DNA of 64,000 nucleotides from Homarus americanus (GCF_018991925.1 NW_024736071.1:15420787-15484786), one strand, 5' to 3'; positions 10,866-22,159 are shown, numbered from the stretch's first letter. Made by a program: numbers and translations. The notes: generated by a model from the letters alone, not told the origin.

Positions 10866-10957
<92 letters not shown>
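10852..10957. repeat. (CT)n microsatellite
   Basis: A CT run of about 105 bp with a few G interruptions, followed by CTC-rich sequence to about 11045. Confidence 0.95.
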
Positions 10958-10960
<3 letters not shown>

Positions 10961-11129
10961 TTGTTACTAACCCAAACATTTTCTTATTTATCAACATCCT
11001 CTTCCTCCTCCTCCTCCTCCCTCTCCTCCTCCTCCTCCTCCTCTTATTCCTCCTTCTAAAAATATCAATAAATAAAAAAATCCAAATGCAGATTCTCGCT
11101 TATGGTTAAAAATATTCAACTGATTCCTT

Positions 11130-11470
11130 TAGTATTCCTCCTCCTGCTTCTCCTCCTTCTTCCCCCTCCCCTCCTTCACTTCCTTCCTATTCTCTACTCC
11201 TTCTCCTCCTCCCCCCTCCCCTTCCTTTTTCTTTCCCTCTCCTCTCCTTTTCCTTTTTTTTTCTCCTCCTCCTCCTCCCTCTAACCCCTCGACCTCTCCT
11301 CCATCTAACCCCCCACCTCTCCTCCATCTAACCCCCACCTCTCCTCCATCTAACCCCCCACCTCTCCTCCCTCTACCCCCACTCCTCCATCAACCCCCCA
11401 CCTCTCCTCCCTCTACCCCCACTCCTCCATCTAACCCCACCTCTCCTCCCTCTACCCCCCCACTCCTTCC
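11130..11470. repeat. Pyrimidine tract and minisatellite (CCCCACCTCTCCTCCATCTA)
   Basis: A C/T-only stretch turns at about 11285 into units of about 22 bp with the core CCACCTCTCCTCC(A/C)TCTAC. The strand asymmetry makes it a candidate triplex (H-DNA) former. Confidence 0.85.
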
Positions 11471-11983
11471 CCCTCCCTAAAAAGATCACTGCAGAAGGTA
11501 GACACTGAACTTCCTGCCGCCGCCGTCGCTGAAGAAGGGGTAGAAAATTAATCTAGTCACGTCTCTGCGTGTAATACTGAACTAAATGTTTAAAATTATG
11601 TACTTGTGTATTTTTCTATACAAAATAAAGGAAAAATCACTAATTGTGTTTTTTTAAGTTCCTTGGAAAGATTCTAATTCATTGTTGTTGTTGCTGTTGT
11701 TGTTGTTTTGTTGTTGTATTAAAGTAGACGAAATTTTCTGACTTAGAATAACAAAAAAAAAAGGTTGTTTGTTTGTTTTGTTCCATTTAATTTGTGTTTC
11801 ATTCACTCTTTGTAATTTAATCTCATAAAACAACACTACAGCTACAGACACAAGTACTACAGTTAACGGAGATTACAGAAGAAGACTACAGGAAGAAGCT
11901 CTATAATGGCCTGTTGGCTACAGTTAGTGTTATCTTAAGGAAGCCAAATAAAGATACAGGATTCTATTTTAGGTTTAGTTTAC

Positions 11984-12031
<48 letters not shown>

Positions 12032-12480
12032 TGACAACAAACTCTTAGCTAGTAGTTTGGATTCCATTGACTTCATAATTAATAGGAATTAATCATATCC
12101 AGCTATTTCAACTCCTTAATACAAATATACACACAAAGAATACTGTATACGTATAGAAAAAATAAATAAAATACATGAAAAAATACCAAATAACAAATAA
12201 ATCAACAAATATATAGAACAAAAAACAAAATCCTTCTATTTAAATTCCATTAAATAAACAAAAATCTGAAAAAAAGTCTAAAAAAAATAGATAAATAAAA
12301 GAAATAGATGAAAAAAAGTTGGACCATATAGACAGGGTGTACTATTGACCTCCTAGATGACGTCACAGTAGGTATCATAGTGTCAGCCACAGAGAGCGAC
12401 CATCATCATCACCAGAGAGCCTCAAGTCTTGATTGGACGGACTACTGTACCTCTGAGTCTGTTACTAATGAACTCCGGGA
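11471..12480. other. AT-rich intergenic sequence with TTG and GT tracts
   Basis: Holds a TTG tract at about 11684-11717, a (GT)n tract at about 11988-12028, and A-rich sequence at 12120-12320. A perfect TGACGTCA palindrome is at 12358-12365. No gene is seen. Confidence 0.7.
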
Positions 12481-12487
12481 GATTTCT

Positions 12488-12695
12488 TGGACGCACTCAA
12501 AAGTTCGTGGAGGCATTCAAGAGTTAGTAGATGCACTCAAGAATTCGTGGATGCACTCAAGAATTCGGGGACGCACTCAAGAATTCGTGGATGCACTCGA
12601 TATTAAGGTTTGTGGTTGTACTAAAATTCCTTAGATACACTCAAGGTAAGAGTTTATTTACGCACTCCAAATATAGTTTCGTGGACGCACTCTAA
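12488..12695. repeat. 20-bp minisatellite with an EcoRI site (GTGGATGCACTCAAGAATTC)
   Basis: About eight to ten units. The central ones are near identical and the outer ones have decayed. The best units each contain GAATTC. A + strand ORF runs through it but is repeat-derived. TGACGTCA follows at 12700-12707. Confidence 0.85.
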
Positions 12696-12761
12696 AGGAT
12701 GACGTCATATCATAAGCCCTTAACCTTCTTATTTAAGGATGAGACATGAGCCATAAGGTCA

Positions 12762-12841
12762 AACACACTCACCTAACACACTCACCTAACACACTCACCT
12801 AACACACTCACCTAACACACTCACCTAACACACTCACCTAA
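12762..12841. repeat. 13-bp tandem repeat (ACACACTCACCTA)
   Basis: Six near-perfect copies of a 13-bp unit. Confidence 0.95.
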
Positions 12842-12920
12842 GACATTATATTAACAGGCTTCATATATCACTAAGGCCCTAAGTCATATGTCTGAACTTC
12901 AATTATCACAACACCTGTAA

Positions 12921-14222
12921 AGCCAGATGTGTGTGCGTGTGTGTGTGCGTGTGCGTGTGTGTGTGTCATGAATCCTAATTTGAGATGACTTGGACTTCAG
13001 AAAAGTTCCAGTGAATCAGGTATTGGAGAATTCATTAGAGCTCATATAAATCCAGGTGTATTGTATATATTATATTCTAAGTAAATCATTCGAATTATTT
13101 TTATAGTAATATGACACGTAAAATACATTTATTTAATTGATTTATTCTAATTAGCTAGTTTCTGCATAACATCCATTAGACTAGTTACTGTGGTTCGGGT
13201 AATGAACACCAGAGGACCCTAAACTCCCACCATCCACCTGTCGGGTTGGGAGAAGCCATGTGAGTCAGTGTTACTCATGACACCGACTGCAGTGTCTTGG
13301 AGTTGCTTCCCCAGTTCTCGTGGTGTTGTCTGGGTAATTATTTTCTTTACTTACCTGTATTCACCTCAACAGATATTCTTGTTATTATTGTTTGGTATAA
13401 TATTTAGGATATTTAATAGGAAAGTAAATTAAGTTTTTCTTGTGTATATATTGGTTTGATTTAATTGTATTAACTAGATTTATTACAGATCAGTGTTCAG
13501 TGTTCTCCCAACCCCTGACGTAGATCTGTAAGGGGTCTGACTTAGGAGTTATCATTTATGCATTTAGTTCACAGCCATGGGAGATTTTGTTCTTATTGAA
13601 CTTGTTGTGGATCCATAGTAGAACAGTTAAAGAACAGTTTAGTTAAGTGTGTGTATATGTGTGTGTCTGTATCTTAGGCAGAAATATTACTTACACTACA
13701 ACAGAAACTTAAATATTCCTATGAACCCGGACTTATGACTCCCGTTATATCTAGGTTAACTTAAAGAAAGCATAACACTAATATCTTGTTAAATTCACCA
13801 GTAAGCTTCTCTGTTAACAGGAGGTAATACTAACTTACAGAAAATGTTAAAATCACAAACTGAGTTAAGTACTTGACTCACACACGTTAAATAACACCTG
13901 TAAACTGAACGTAAATTATCCCTCATATGAAAATGTACAACTATTTTTTATCAACATGTTTAATTGCTAAATATCCAGTATTTAACTTTACACCTAAATT
14001 ATGTAAGCGTTAATGTGTTTAAAATATCAACTATTCCTATTTAGACACGTCAATTATAATCACAAACTTATAGGAAAAAAATTCCAGTATTATAGTGTTG
14101 TCTACGTAAATTCTAAATGACTTACGTGAACCAGAATTAAACTGAATTCAAGTACGAAATATTTATAACAACCACAATATTATGAGTTGTTATTATAACC
14201 GTTGTTATTACAACTTTTCCCT
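12921..14222. other. AT-rich unique DNA, no gene seen
   Basis: A GT/GCGT tract lies at 12929-12966. The remaining 1.25 kb is unique and AT-rich with stops in all frames. The block 13190-13330 is GC-richer and could be a dispersed repeat, but no hallmark was recognised. Confidence 0.65.
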
Positions 14223-14362
14223 GAGTGTGTTATAAGCTTGAGTGTGTGTTATAAGCTTGAGTGTGTTATAAGCTTGAGTGTGTTATAAGCTTGAGTGTGT
14301 TATAAGCTTGAGTGTGTGTTATGAGCTTGAGTGTGTGTTATAAGCTTGAGTGTGTTATAAGC
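14223..14362. repeat. 17-19-bp minisatellite with a HindIII site (GAGTGTGTTATAAGCTT)
   Basis: About eight units; length varies by GT dinucleotide number. Nearly every unit contains AAGCTT. Confidence 0.92.
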
Positions 14363-14697
14363 CTCAGTGATACTCTCAACTCTGCCCTATGTAAAGTCTG
14401 TGAACCAGTGATGATATTAAATGGTGTTACTAATAATATACATACATGGTGTCAGCTCTTTATATATTCAGAGGTCACGTTACGGGGTCAAAGGGGACAT
14501 GATATTGATTTAGGCTGTGTTGTGTTGTAAGCCTCAGTGAGTATTTCCTCAATCCCTACCTATGTAAAGTTCAGAACCAGTGATGATATTAAATGGTGTT
14601 ACTAATAATATACATACATGGTGTCAGCTTCTTTATATGTTCAGAGGTCACGTTACGGGGTCAAGGACATGATATTGATTTAGGCTGTGTTGTGTTG
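14358..14697. repeat. 170-bp tandem duplication
   Basis: Copy 1 (14358-14527) and copy 2 (14528-14697) both start TAAGCCTCAGTGA and end in TTTAGGCTGTGTTGTG. The middle part is almost identical and the first 50 bp more diverged. Each copy contains AGGTCA and GGGTCA half-sites 7 bp apart. The duplication joins the 17-bp array to the TGTTG array. Confidence 0.88.
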
Positions 14698-15045
14698 TGT
14701 TGTGTTGTGTTGTGTTGTGTTGTGTTGTGTTGTAATTGTTGTTGTGTTGTGTTGTGTTGTGTTGTGTTGTGTTGTGTTGTGTTGTAATTGTTGTTGTGTT
14801 GTGTTGTGTTGTGTTGTGTTGTGTTGTGGGGTTGTGTTGTGTTGTGTTGTAATTGTTGTTGTGTTGTGTTGTGTTGTGCTTGTGTTGTGTTGTGTTGTGT
14901 TGTGTTGTGTTGTAATTGTTGTTGTGTTGTGTTGTATGTGTTGTGTTGTGTTTTGTGTTGCAACATGTGTTGTGTTGTGTTGTGTTGTTCAGTGGGTTGT
15001 GTTGTGCTGTGGATGTTCGTGTTGTGTTGTGTGTGTGTGTGTGTG
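14685..15045. repeat. (TGTTG)n pentanucleotide array with TGTAATTGTTGT inserts
   Basis: About 360 bp of TGTTG interrupted four times by the same TGTAATTGTTGT motif, giving a higher-order period of about 50-65 bp. It carries long artefactual ORFs of Cys-Val-Val-Leu or Asn-Thr-Thr-Gln on the two strands. Confidence 0.93.
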
Positions 15046-15128
15046 TGTGTGTGTCGTGTGGTGGGGGGGCAGGTAGGTGACTGCTGTGACAGACAGACAC
15101 AGACAGACAGACAGACAGACAGACAGAC
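15030..15128. repeat. (GT)n and (ACAG)n microsatellites
   Basis: A GT run at about 15030-15053 and an ACAG tetranucleotide run at about 15090-15128. Confidence 0.9.
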
Positions 15129-15234
15129 CCCTAAGTAGAGAGGCGTGTGGTGGCGGGTGGACAGGGGCGTGGCGGGTCCTTATCAACATGACCTCGAGAG
15201 TTGACTGGTTCTGACGGGGAGCACCCATGTCCAC

Positions 15235-15505
15235 GTCAGAGTATGGGGAGGAGAGGGGCAGGAGGGGGGAGGAAGGGGAAGGGGAGGAGGTAAAGGAAGG
15301 ATGGGAGAGGAGGAGGCAGAGGCAGGAGGGGAGGGAAGGGAGGCAGGAAGGAGGGGCAAGAGGGGAGGAAGAAGGGAAGTAGGGGAAAGGAGGGGAGAGA
15401 GGTAGGAGGTGAGGTAGAGGAAGGAAGGGAGGAGGGAGAGGAGGGGAGGAAGGGGAGGAGGAAGAGGAAGGAGGGGGGATGAAGTGAGGGAGAGAGGGTG
15501 AGGCC
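15235..15505. repeat. Purine-only tract rich in GGA
   Basis: About 270 bp almost purely G and A on the + strand, a candidate for triplex formation. No gene. Confidence 0.85.
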
Positions 15506-15579
15506 AGTGGTTTAATTCATCCTCTCTCTTGTGTTTATGTAGTTCCTATATATTAATTTACATTACATCATGCGAGACT

Positions 15580-15870
15580 GCAAGGGCGTGGCAGGCCATT
15601 ACAGGATTGCAGGATACAGCTGATGGGCGTGGCAGGTTATTACAGGATTTCAGGATACAGCAGTCACATATACAAGGGCGTGGTAGGCTATTACAGGCTA
15701 CAGCAGTCACATATACAAGGGCGTGGTAGGCTATTACAGGCTACAGCAGTCACAGGTACAAGGGCGTGGCAGGCTATTACAGGCTACAGCAGTCACATAT
15801 ACAAGGGCGTGGTAGGCTATTACAGGCTACAGCAGTCACAGGTACAAGGGCGTGGCAGGCTATTACAGTC
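15580..15870. repeat. 43-bp minisatellite (ACAAGGGCGTGGTAGGCTAT...)
   Basis: About six units of 43 bp; key parts are AAGGGCGTGG, CTATTACAGG and CTACAGCAGTCACA. The first units are shorter or diverged (GATTGCAGGATACAGC). Two variants (CACATATACAAG and CACAGGTACAAG) alternate in the last four units, which suggests duplication of a two-unit block. Confidence 0.92.
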
Positions 15871-16019
15871 TATCTAAAAACAAAAGAAAACAAAACAAAA
15901 ATAGACTGTGGAAGAAAAATATGAGTAAAGAAAAGCCTCACTGATCTTGCCAGCTGCCCATCGTGTATTATAAAACAGGTGAGTGAGTTTAGTTAAAGGT
16001 CACTGTTTTTCTTTACAGA

Positions 16020-16215
16020 CTTTACCGATGGTTTAACTCCTTGTAAATGGTGGTTTAACCCTTTTGAGGACGATGGTTTAACCTCTTTCAAGATGATGGT
16101 TTAACCCTTTTAAGGACGGTGGTTTAAACTCTATCAAGACGATGGTTTAACTTCTTTTAAGACGATGGTGTAACCCTTCTGAGGTCGATGGATTAAACCT
16201 TTCCTCATCAAAGGT
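16020..16215. repeat. 23-24-bp decayed minisatellite (GATGGTTTAACCCTTTT)
   Basis: Eight units sharing GATGGTTTAAC followed by C/T and AAG(A/G)AC. The units differ at many positions, so the array is old. A (GA)n tract follows at 16246-16302. Confidence 0.88.
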
Positions 16216-16246
16216 TTAACTAAGGAGACGTGGCTATATTGATGTT

Positions 16247-16306
<60 letters not shown>

Positions 16307-16451
16307 AGAAAACTATAAGACGCTTTAGAGATTAGCTTCATGTAGTGATCAACCCGACGCAGTGAGTGTAAAAACATTTGGTCTTGTCTTAATAAAGTGA
16401 CAAAGTGCCATTTATTTTCGTCTGAGAGTTAAATGGAGGTTAATACGTGAG

Positions 16452-16690
16452 GATACAGGTGAAGGTACAGGTACAAGGATGGATACAGCTACAGGTGATG
16501 GTACAGGTGCAAGAATGGATACAGCTACAGGTGAAAATACAGGTGCAAGAATGGATACAGCTACAGGTGAGGTTACAGGTACAAGGATGGATACAGCTAC
16601 AGGTGATGGTACAGGTGCAAGAATGGATACAGCTACAGGTGAGGTTACAGGTACAAGGATGGATACAGCTACAGGTGAAGGGGAAGGAAA
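16452..16690. repeat. 36-bp minisatellite (GGATACAGCTACAGGTGA)
   Basis: About six to seven units of 36 bp (12 codons) with cores GGATACAGCTACAGGTGA and TACAGGT(A/G)CAAG. Because 36 is a multiple of three, at least two + frames and one minus frame stay open through the array, but nothing suggests it is translated. Confidence 0.92.
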
Positions 16691-17234
16691 GCAGTGATGG
16701 ATGTCTTCACAGGTGAAGATATAGGTATAAGATACAGGAAATACAAGAGGGAAGTGGCACAGCCAAGGCACGCGCCACAGTTAGGTAGAAACAGGTGTTG
16801 AGCACACCACCTTAACTGACTGTACCTATAGTTAAACCCCAGCCAAGGAGGGGGAGGCAGGTGAGGCAGGTGTGTGTGTGTGTAGAGTGCTCACCAGGCT
16901 GGGGAGGGGGGGGAGGAGGGGCTGTCATTATGTCAAGCAGGCTGGGAGAATAAAGAAGTTTGAAGATGAATCAAAGCTGAGATGAGTTGGGTGAGGTAGT
17001 CGGCTAAGAGGGATGGGTGGGGTGAGCTGATGAAGTGGTTCCATCTCAACACTGAAATTAATGATTACTCAGCACACCCCAAAGATGAACTAAATACCAT
17101 TCCCCTGCACCCAGATGGGGGAGGGGGGTGGGGAGGGGAGTTAGGGGAGGTGGAGGGAGGAAAGGGAGGAGAGAGGAAGAGAATGAAAGGAAAGTTGAAT
17201 CTAATTTGAATCACGGGATTACGTGCCACTGTTT
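16691..17234. other. Intergenic sequence with G-rich patches
   Basis: G-rich purine runs at about 16845-16920 and 17110-17180; otherwise unique. No gene is seen. Confidence 0.65.
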
Positions 17235-17525
17235 GCCCTAAGGTGGGGCGTGTGTGGTGACGGTGGCTGTGTGTGGTGACGGGTGTGGCTGTGTGTGGTG
17301 ACGGGTGTGGCTGTGTGTGGTGACGAGTGGGATTGTGTGTGGTGACGGTTGAGTGTGGCTGTGTATGGTGCAGGTAACGGGTGATGGTGTGCCTGTGTAT
17401 GGTGAAGGTGACGGGTGATGTTGTGGCTGTGCGTGGTGAAGGTGATGGGTGATGGTGTGCCTGTGTATGGTGGAAGAAGACGGGGTGATGTTGTGGCTGT
17501 GTGTGGTGAAGGTGATGATTGAACG
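17235..17525. repeat. About 24-bp GT-rich minisatellite (GGTGACGGGTGTGGCTGTG)
   Basis: About ten units. The left half is regular GTGTGTGGTGACGGGTGTGG; the right half is a diverged form with GGTGATGGTGTGCCTGTGT. Confidence 0.88.
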
Positions 17526-17544
17526 GGCGTTAAACAGTGATGAC

Positions 17545-17545
17545 G

Positions 17546-17604
<59 letters not shown>

Positions 17605-17802
17605 TAATTGCCAGTGTTATCAGCGTAAGATTAAACCCAGCTTAGCGCTATTACCAACTCTAACACAGTAAGGAAATTGTCCGAGTGATTTATGAGCGAA
17701 TAAAAGAGAGAATTGGGTTAATATCTCATTAGTTCTCTTACGCCATCTCTCTCTCTCTCTCTCTCTGCGTGGAGCATCATTGACCTGTATCACTGGTAGC
17801 TA

Positions 17803-17851
<49 letters not shown>

Positions 17852-18071
17852 CCATTTTAAGAGACACACGTCAACAAAAACAAACCCACAAATAATAACA
17901 GCAGCAGGTAACTTCCGCTTTACCTGTACCACGGAAGGTGTGATGGCAGGTGAGGCGGTGTTGCCCTCTTAGTGTGCTTAGTGTAATGGTTAATATCTGG
18001 CCTGAGGTGGTGGTTATGTCTTTCTTATGGCTGGTGAGGATTAGGGCTAACTTCCTCTCTACTCTGTGTGC

Positions 18072-18145
<74 letters not shown>

Positions 18146-18150
18146 AGCAT
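17545..18150. repeat. GA, CT, GA and GT microsatellites
   Basis: (GA)n at about 17549-17604, (CT)n at about 17744-17766, (GA)n at about 17816-17849 and (GT)n at about 18067-18143, with unique sequence between. No gene is seen. Confidence 0.9.
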
Positions 18151-18317
18151 AAACAACAAAAAATACACTACCCTTCCAAGCATTACCTTTCGTCTATGTG
18201 AAGGAATGTGTCTTAGCCGATGTTATAACAATGCTACTTGAAGATGCTGTCGTAGATGTGAACAAAGGCCACTCTTGATGACGAGGTGTTTTATATAGAA
18301 TAGCTCTGGCTTATTTT

Positions 18318-18437
18318 TTGTTCCTTTTCTCTCTTTCTCTCTTTTTTTTTTCTTTCTATGTTGGTTTGACTCTTTTTTGCTTTCTTTTGATTGACTTTTA
18401 CTATTCCTTCTCTCTGGTTCTGATTCTCGTTCTCCAA

Positions 18438-18484
<47 letters not shown>

Positions 18485-18485
18485 C
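18318..18485. repeat. C/T-rich stretch with (CT)n tract
   Basis: A pyrimidine-rich stretch ending in a CT run at about 18438-18482. Confidence 0.9.
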
Positions 18486-18617
18486 ACCCGCGAGATCGAA
18501 CCAGAACGACACTACAATCCTCTCAGCTCTGATCCCGGATTCCCAGCTAATTCCCAGGGCCACTTTCTTCCTCACTAAAGTGGATACACAAATGATCGCC
18601 TTATGGTAGTAGGAATA

Positions 18618-18678
18618 TAACTTATCCAGGTATAATTTATCCAGGTATAATTTATCCAGGTATAACTTATCCAGGTAT
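18618..18678. repeat. 15-bp tandem repeat (CTTATCCAGGTATAA)
   Basis: Four near-identical 15-bp units of TTATCCAGGTATAA(T/C). Confidence 0.92.
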
Positions 18679-18863
18679 CGGTAATATCGGCGCTCCATTC
18701 ACCTGGCTTCGTGTCGTAAGTTTTCAGAATACTTGTATGTTGAAGATGTTTATTTCTTTATACAGAACCTCTCTCTACCTAACAACACTCATTTTTTGTG
18801 TGGCGTTTATGTAATACGAACGAACGCGAGTGAGTGAACCGCTGTGTGGCGTTGATGACCGTG

Positions 18864-18935
18864 TACTAGTGCTGTCCTCTAGTGGCGTGATTGAAGTGTG
18901 CATGAGTGCTGCTCCCTAGCGGTGTGAATGAAAGT
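18864..18935. repeat. Two-copy 36-bp repeat around TCCTCTAGTGGCG / CTCCCTAGCGGTG
   Basis: Two diverged direct copies, TAGTGCTG.CCTCTAGTGGCGTG and GAGTGCTGCTCCCTAGCGGTGTG, each with a CTAG(T/C)GG core. No gene. Confidence 0.6.
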
Positions 18936-19095
18936 TGGTTGTGGGTTGGATGTCTGACTAGTTAGGTGACTTGGAATGAGGTTTGGTGAGTCTCGTATGT
19001 TAGTCACGCCGTAAAGGAGAGTGTATTCAGCTGTACGGACCTCTCACAGTAAAGTGCATCTAAGAAGCCTGTGTTTCTTGGAGTCGACGGTACCA

Positions 19096-19184
19096 AGCAG
19101 CATTTGAACATGACGCAGTGAACAGCATTTGAACATGACGCAGTGAGTAGTATTTGAACATGACGCAGTGAGTAGTATTTGAAC
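19096..19184. repeat. 25-bp tandem repeat (CATTTGAACATGACGCAGTG)
   Basis: Three full units and a partial fourth. Confidence 0.9.
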
Positions 19185-19490
19185 AATTACTTCCCTGAAC
19201 TTAATACTGCCACAGGTTTATTTATTTTTCTTGGATCACCTGAAAATTAGACAAGTACCCCCACCCCCCTCCCTCCGCCCCTAAACAAAAAACATACACC
19301 AGTTAGATCAGGTAACAGTGGCGACGAGATGACTAGACCAAACAAACAAAAATCGAAAATATTGAAATAGGAAAAAGTGTGCTTCGTTTTTTATCAGTGA
19401 TGGACGCGGAGGTGAACACGACACAGGTGTTCAGGTGGATGACGACATAAAACACCTGGATTGTCCCTGAACATACTTGACACACCTGAG

Positions 19491-20465
19491 AGACCTGACA
19501 CTGGATACACCTTGAAACACCCGGATACACCCTGACACACCCGGATACTCCCTGACACACCCGGATACTCCCTGACACACCCGGATACACCCTGACACAC
19601 CCGGATACACCCTGACACACCCGGATACCCTGACACCCGGATACACCCTGACACACCCTGATACACCCTGACACACTTGATACACCCTGACACACCCGGA
19701 TACACCCTGACACACCCTGATACACCCTGACACACCCGGATACACCCTAACACACCCGGATACTCCCCTGACACACCCGGGATACTCCCTGACACACCCT
19801 GATACACCCCTGACACACCCGGATACACCTGACACACCTGGATACACCCTGACACACCCTGATACACCCTGACACACCCGGGATACACTCCAACACACCT
19901 GGATACACCCTGACACCTGATACACCCTGACACACCCGGATACACCCTGACACACCTGATACACCCTGACACACCCTGATATGCCCCTGACACACCCGGA
20001 TACACCTAACACACCTGGATACTCCTGACACACCTAGATACTCCCTGACACACCCGATACACCCTAACACACCTGGATACACCCTGACACCTGATACACC
20101 CTGACACACCTGATACTCCGTGACACACCTGGATACTCCCTGACACACCTGGATACACCTGACATTATTTCCGATACACTGGGACATTCTGATACACCCC
20201 TGACACACCTGGATACACCTGACACATTCCTGGATACACCTGACACACCCGGATACACCCCTAACACACCTGATACTCCCTGACACACCTGACACACCCA
20301 TCATTACTCTGGATACACCCTGATACACCTGGACACACCTGACACATGGACACACCCTGACACCTGGACACACCCTGACAAATCTGACACACCTGGATAC
20401 ACCTGGACACACTAAAACACCCGGACACACCTGAAACACCTGAACACACCTGGACACACCTGCCT
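19491..20465. repeat. 1-kb minisatellite, 10-bp monomer / 20-bp dimer (CCTGACACACCCGGATACAC)
   Basis: Nearly 1 kb of 10-bp monomers of the type (A/G)(T/C)ACACCC(T/G)G, mostly arranged as 20-bp dimers that alternate CCTGACACAC and CCGGATACAC. The left 500 bp is very regular. The right half has single-base indels and CTGGATAC variants. Overlapping minus-strand ORFs of up to 240 codons (Gly-Val-Ser-Gly-Cys repeats) are by-products of the period. Confidence 0.95.
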
Positions 20466-20469
20466 TCAT

Positions 20470-20905
20470 AGGTAATAGAAATTATAAATAACACTTTACT
20501 GAGGGTGATGGAATAATACCTGTGCACCTACAAGACCTGAAGAACACTTACATTATTTACCTTATTCTACCTATAACAATGTGGATATAACAAAGAACAA
20601 CAAAAGCTTAATGAACACAGGTGCACATGAACTTTTCGAACACACACACACACACACTTTCAGTACCCAGCTCTGTTGCCATCTGAAATATAATAATTAT
20701 TTACATTTAATATTTGAAAAGACTGCATTTTTAAGTTTCTGTACCATTTAGTGATGAGTTTATGCAGTATATAAGTAAGGTTGTTTAAATATGTACTGTA
20801 CTATTGGTCTTTTTTAAGTGAAACATTTATTTGTAATCTTCTTAGGTAATTTATGAACGATTATTTTGTTTTTTACTCAAGTGTAATTTTGTGTATGAAT
20901 GCCTG
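20470..20905. other. AT-rich unique DNA, no gene seen
   Basis: Only a short CA tract at about 20642-20657 stands out. Confidence 0.7.
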
Positions 20906-20909
20906 TTGG

Positions 20910-21085
20910 GTGGCCATTTAAGAGGGCAGTGGGAGGTGTGGGCTGTAATAGGAGGTGTATTACTTGAAGAGGATGGAGTGTCTGGCCATGTGAAAGGATG
21001 GAGTGCGTGGTCATGTAAGATGGAATGTGTGGCCATGTAAGAGTAGAATGTATGGCCATGTAAGGAAGGGTAGAGTATGGCCACG
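20910..21085. repeat. About 22-bp decayed minisatellite (GGCCATGTAAGA.GGA)
   Basis: About six to seven units that share TGGCCATGT(A/G)A followed by a purine-rich part and TGTGT. Confidence 0.8.
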
Positions 21086-21179
21086 CAGGAAAACAGACTG
21101 TGTGGCCCGGGTGGTTGTCGTCAGGGCAGGACAAGTAGAGAGAGTGTAGGCCTTGGGGACGAGTCGGGTGGTCCTGGGT

Positions 21180-21640
21180 GTGCTGCAGGCTGGGGTGGGG
21201 CAGGCTGGGGTGCGGCAGGTTGGGGTGGGGCAGGCTGGGTGGGGGGCAGGCTGGGGTGCGGGCAGGTTGGGGTGGGGCAGGACAGGGGACGGTACAAGGT
21301 GGGGCATATTGAGCTGAACTAGCTAGGGTTACAGGGTGTGGGGAGAAGCAGACCAGTGGCAGTCTAGGAGGTGCGGCAGGCTGTGGATGCGCGAAGCTGT
21401 GGATGTGGCAGGCTGTGGATGCGGCAGGCTGTGATGCGGTGCAGGCTGTGGATATGGCAGGCTGTGGACACGGTGTTGTGGCAATGGATATTGGAGGCTT
21501 TGGATACGGCAGGCTGGGGGTGCAGGCTGTGGGTACGGCAGGCTGGGTACGGGTAGGCTGGGGGGTGTGGTAGGCTGGGGTGCGGCAGGCTGTGGGTGCG
21601 GCAGGCTGTGTGGGATGGCAGGTTGTGGATGCGGCAGATT
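21180..21640. repeat. G-rich minisatellites with core GCAGGCTG
   Basis: The left block (about 21185-21300) is GGGGTGGGGCAGGCT-like. The right block (about 21368-21640) is (G)GATGCGGCAGGCTGT-like, with unit length about 15-17 bp. G-runs of three to five recur, so the left block is a candidate G-quadruplex region. Confidence 0.85.
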
Positions 21641-21744
21641 AAAGAAGTCCTGGCCAGCTAACGTCACGACATGTACTTCACTGATATTTTCAGATTAAAT
21701 TACATCAACAGGAAGACCTGGCCCCACCAAGAGGTTATTTGGGT

Positions 21745-21925
21745 ATATTGGAGGGGATGGGGGGAGGAGGAGGAGGAGGGAGGAGGAGGAGAGGGAGGAG
21801 GGAGGGAAAGAGGAGAGAAAGAAAGGGGGTAGGAGGAAGAAGAGAAAGAAGGGAAAGGAGAAGGAGGGGGTAGAGGAGGGAGAGGAGGAGGGAAGACTGG
21901 AGAAAATAAGGATGATGGGGGAGGA
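21745..21925. repeat. Purine-only tract (GGA/GAAG)
   Basis: About 180 bp of G and A on the + strand. Confidence 0.85.
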
Positions 21926-21927
21926 GG

Positions 21928-22062
21928 CTCGCCCCGGCAGGAGGCTCGCCCCGGCAAGAGGCTCGCCCCGGCAGGAGGCTCGCCCCGGCAAGAGTCTCGC
22001 CCCGGCAGGAGGCTCGCCCCGGCAGGAGGCGCGTCCCGGCAGGAGGCGCGTCCCGGCAGGAT
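21928..22062. repeat. 17-bp GC-rich minisatellite (GAGGCTCGCCCCGGCAG)
   Basis: Eight units of 17 bp. The last two are GAGGCGCGTCCCGGCAG. It is the most CpG-dense part of the window outside the Toll exon. Confidence 0.95.
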
Positions 22063-22159
22063 AATTGGAACATGATAGGTAATGTAACGTGAAGGAAAAT
22101 GGTTATTGGATCAGCTGTTCAGAGACGCCCGTAGGATATCCAGACGAGGTTATAGGTAG

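Noticed and set aside
19394..20469. Overlapping minus-strand ORFs up to 240 codons rich in Gly-Val-Ser-Gly-Cys
   Set aside because: They follow the 10/20-bp minisatellite in several frames; no start context, no domain.
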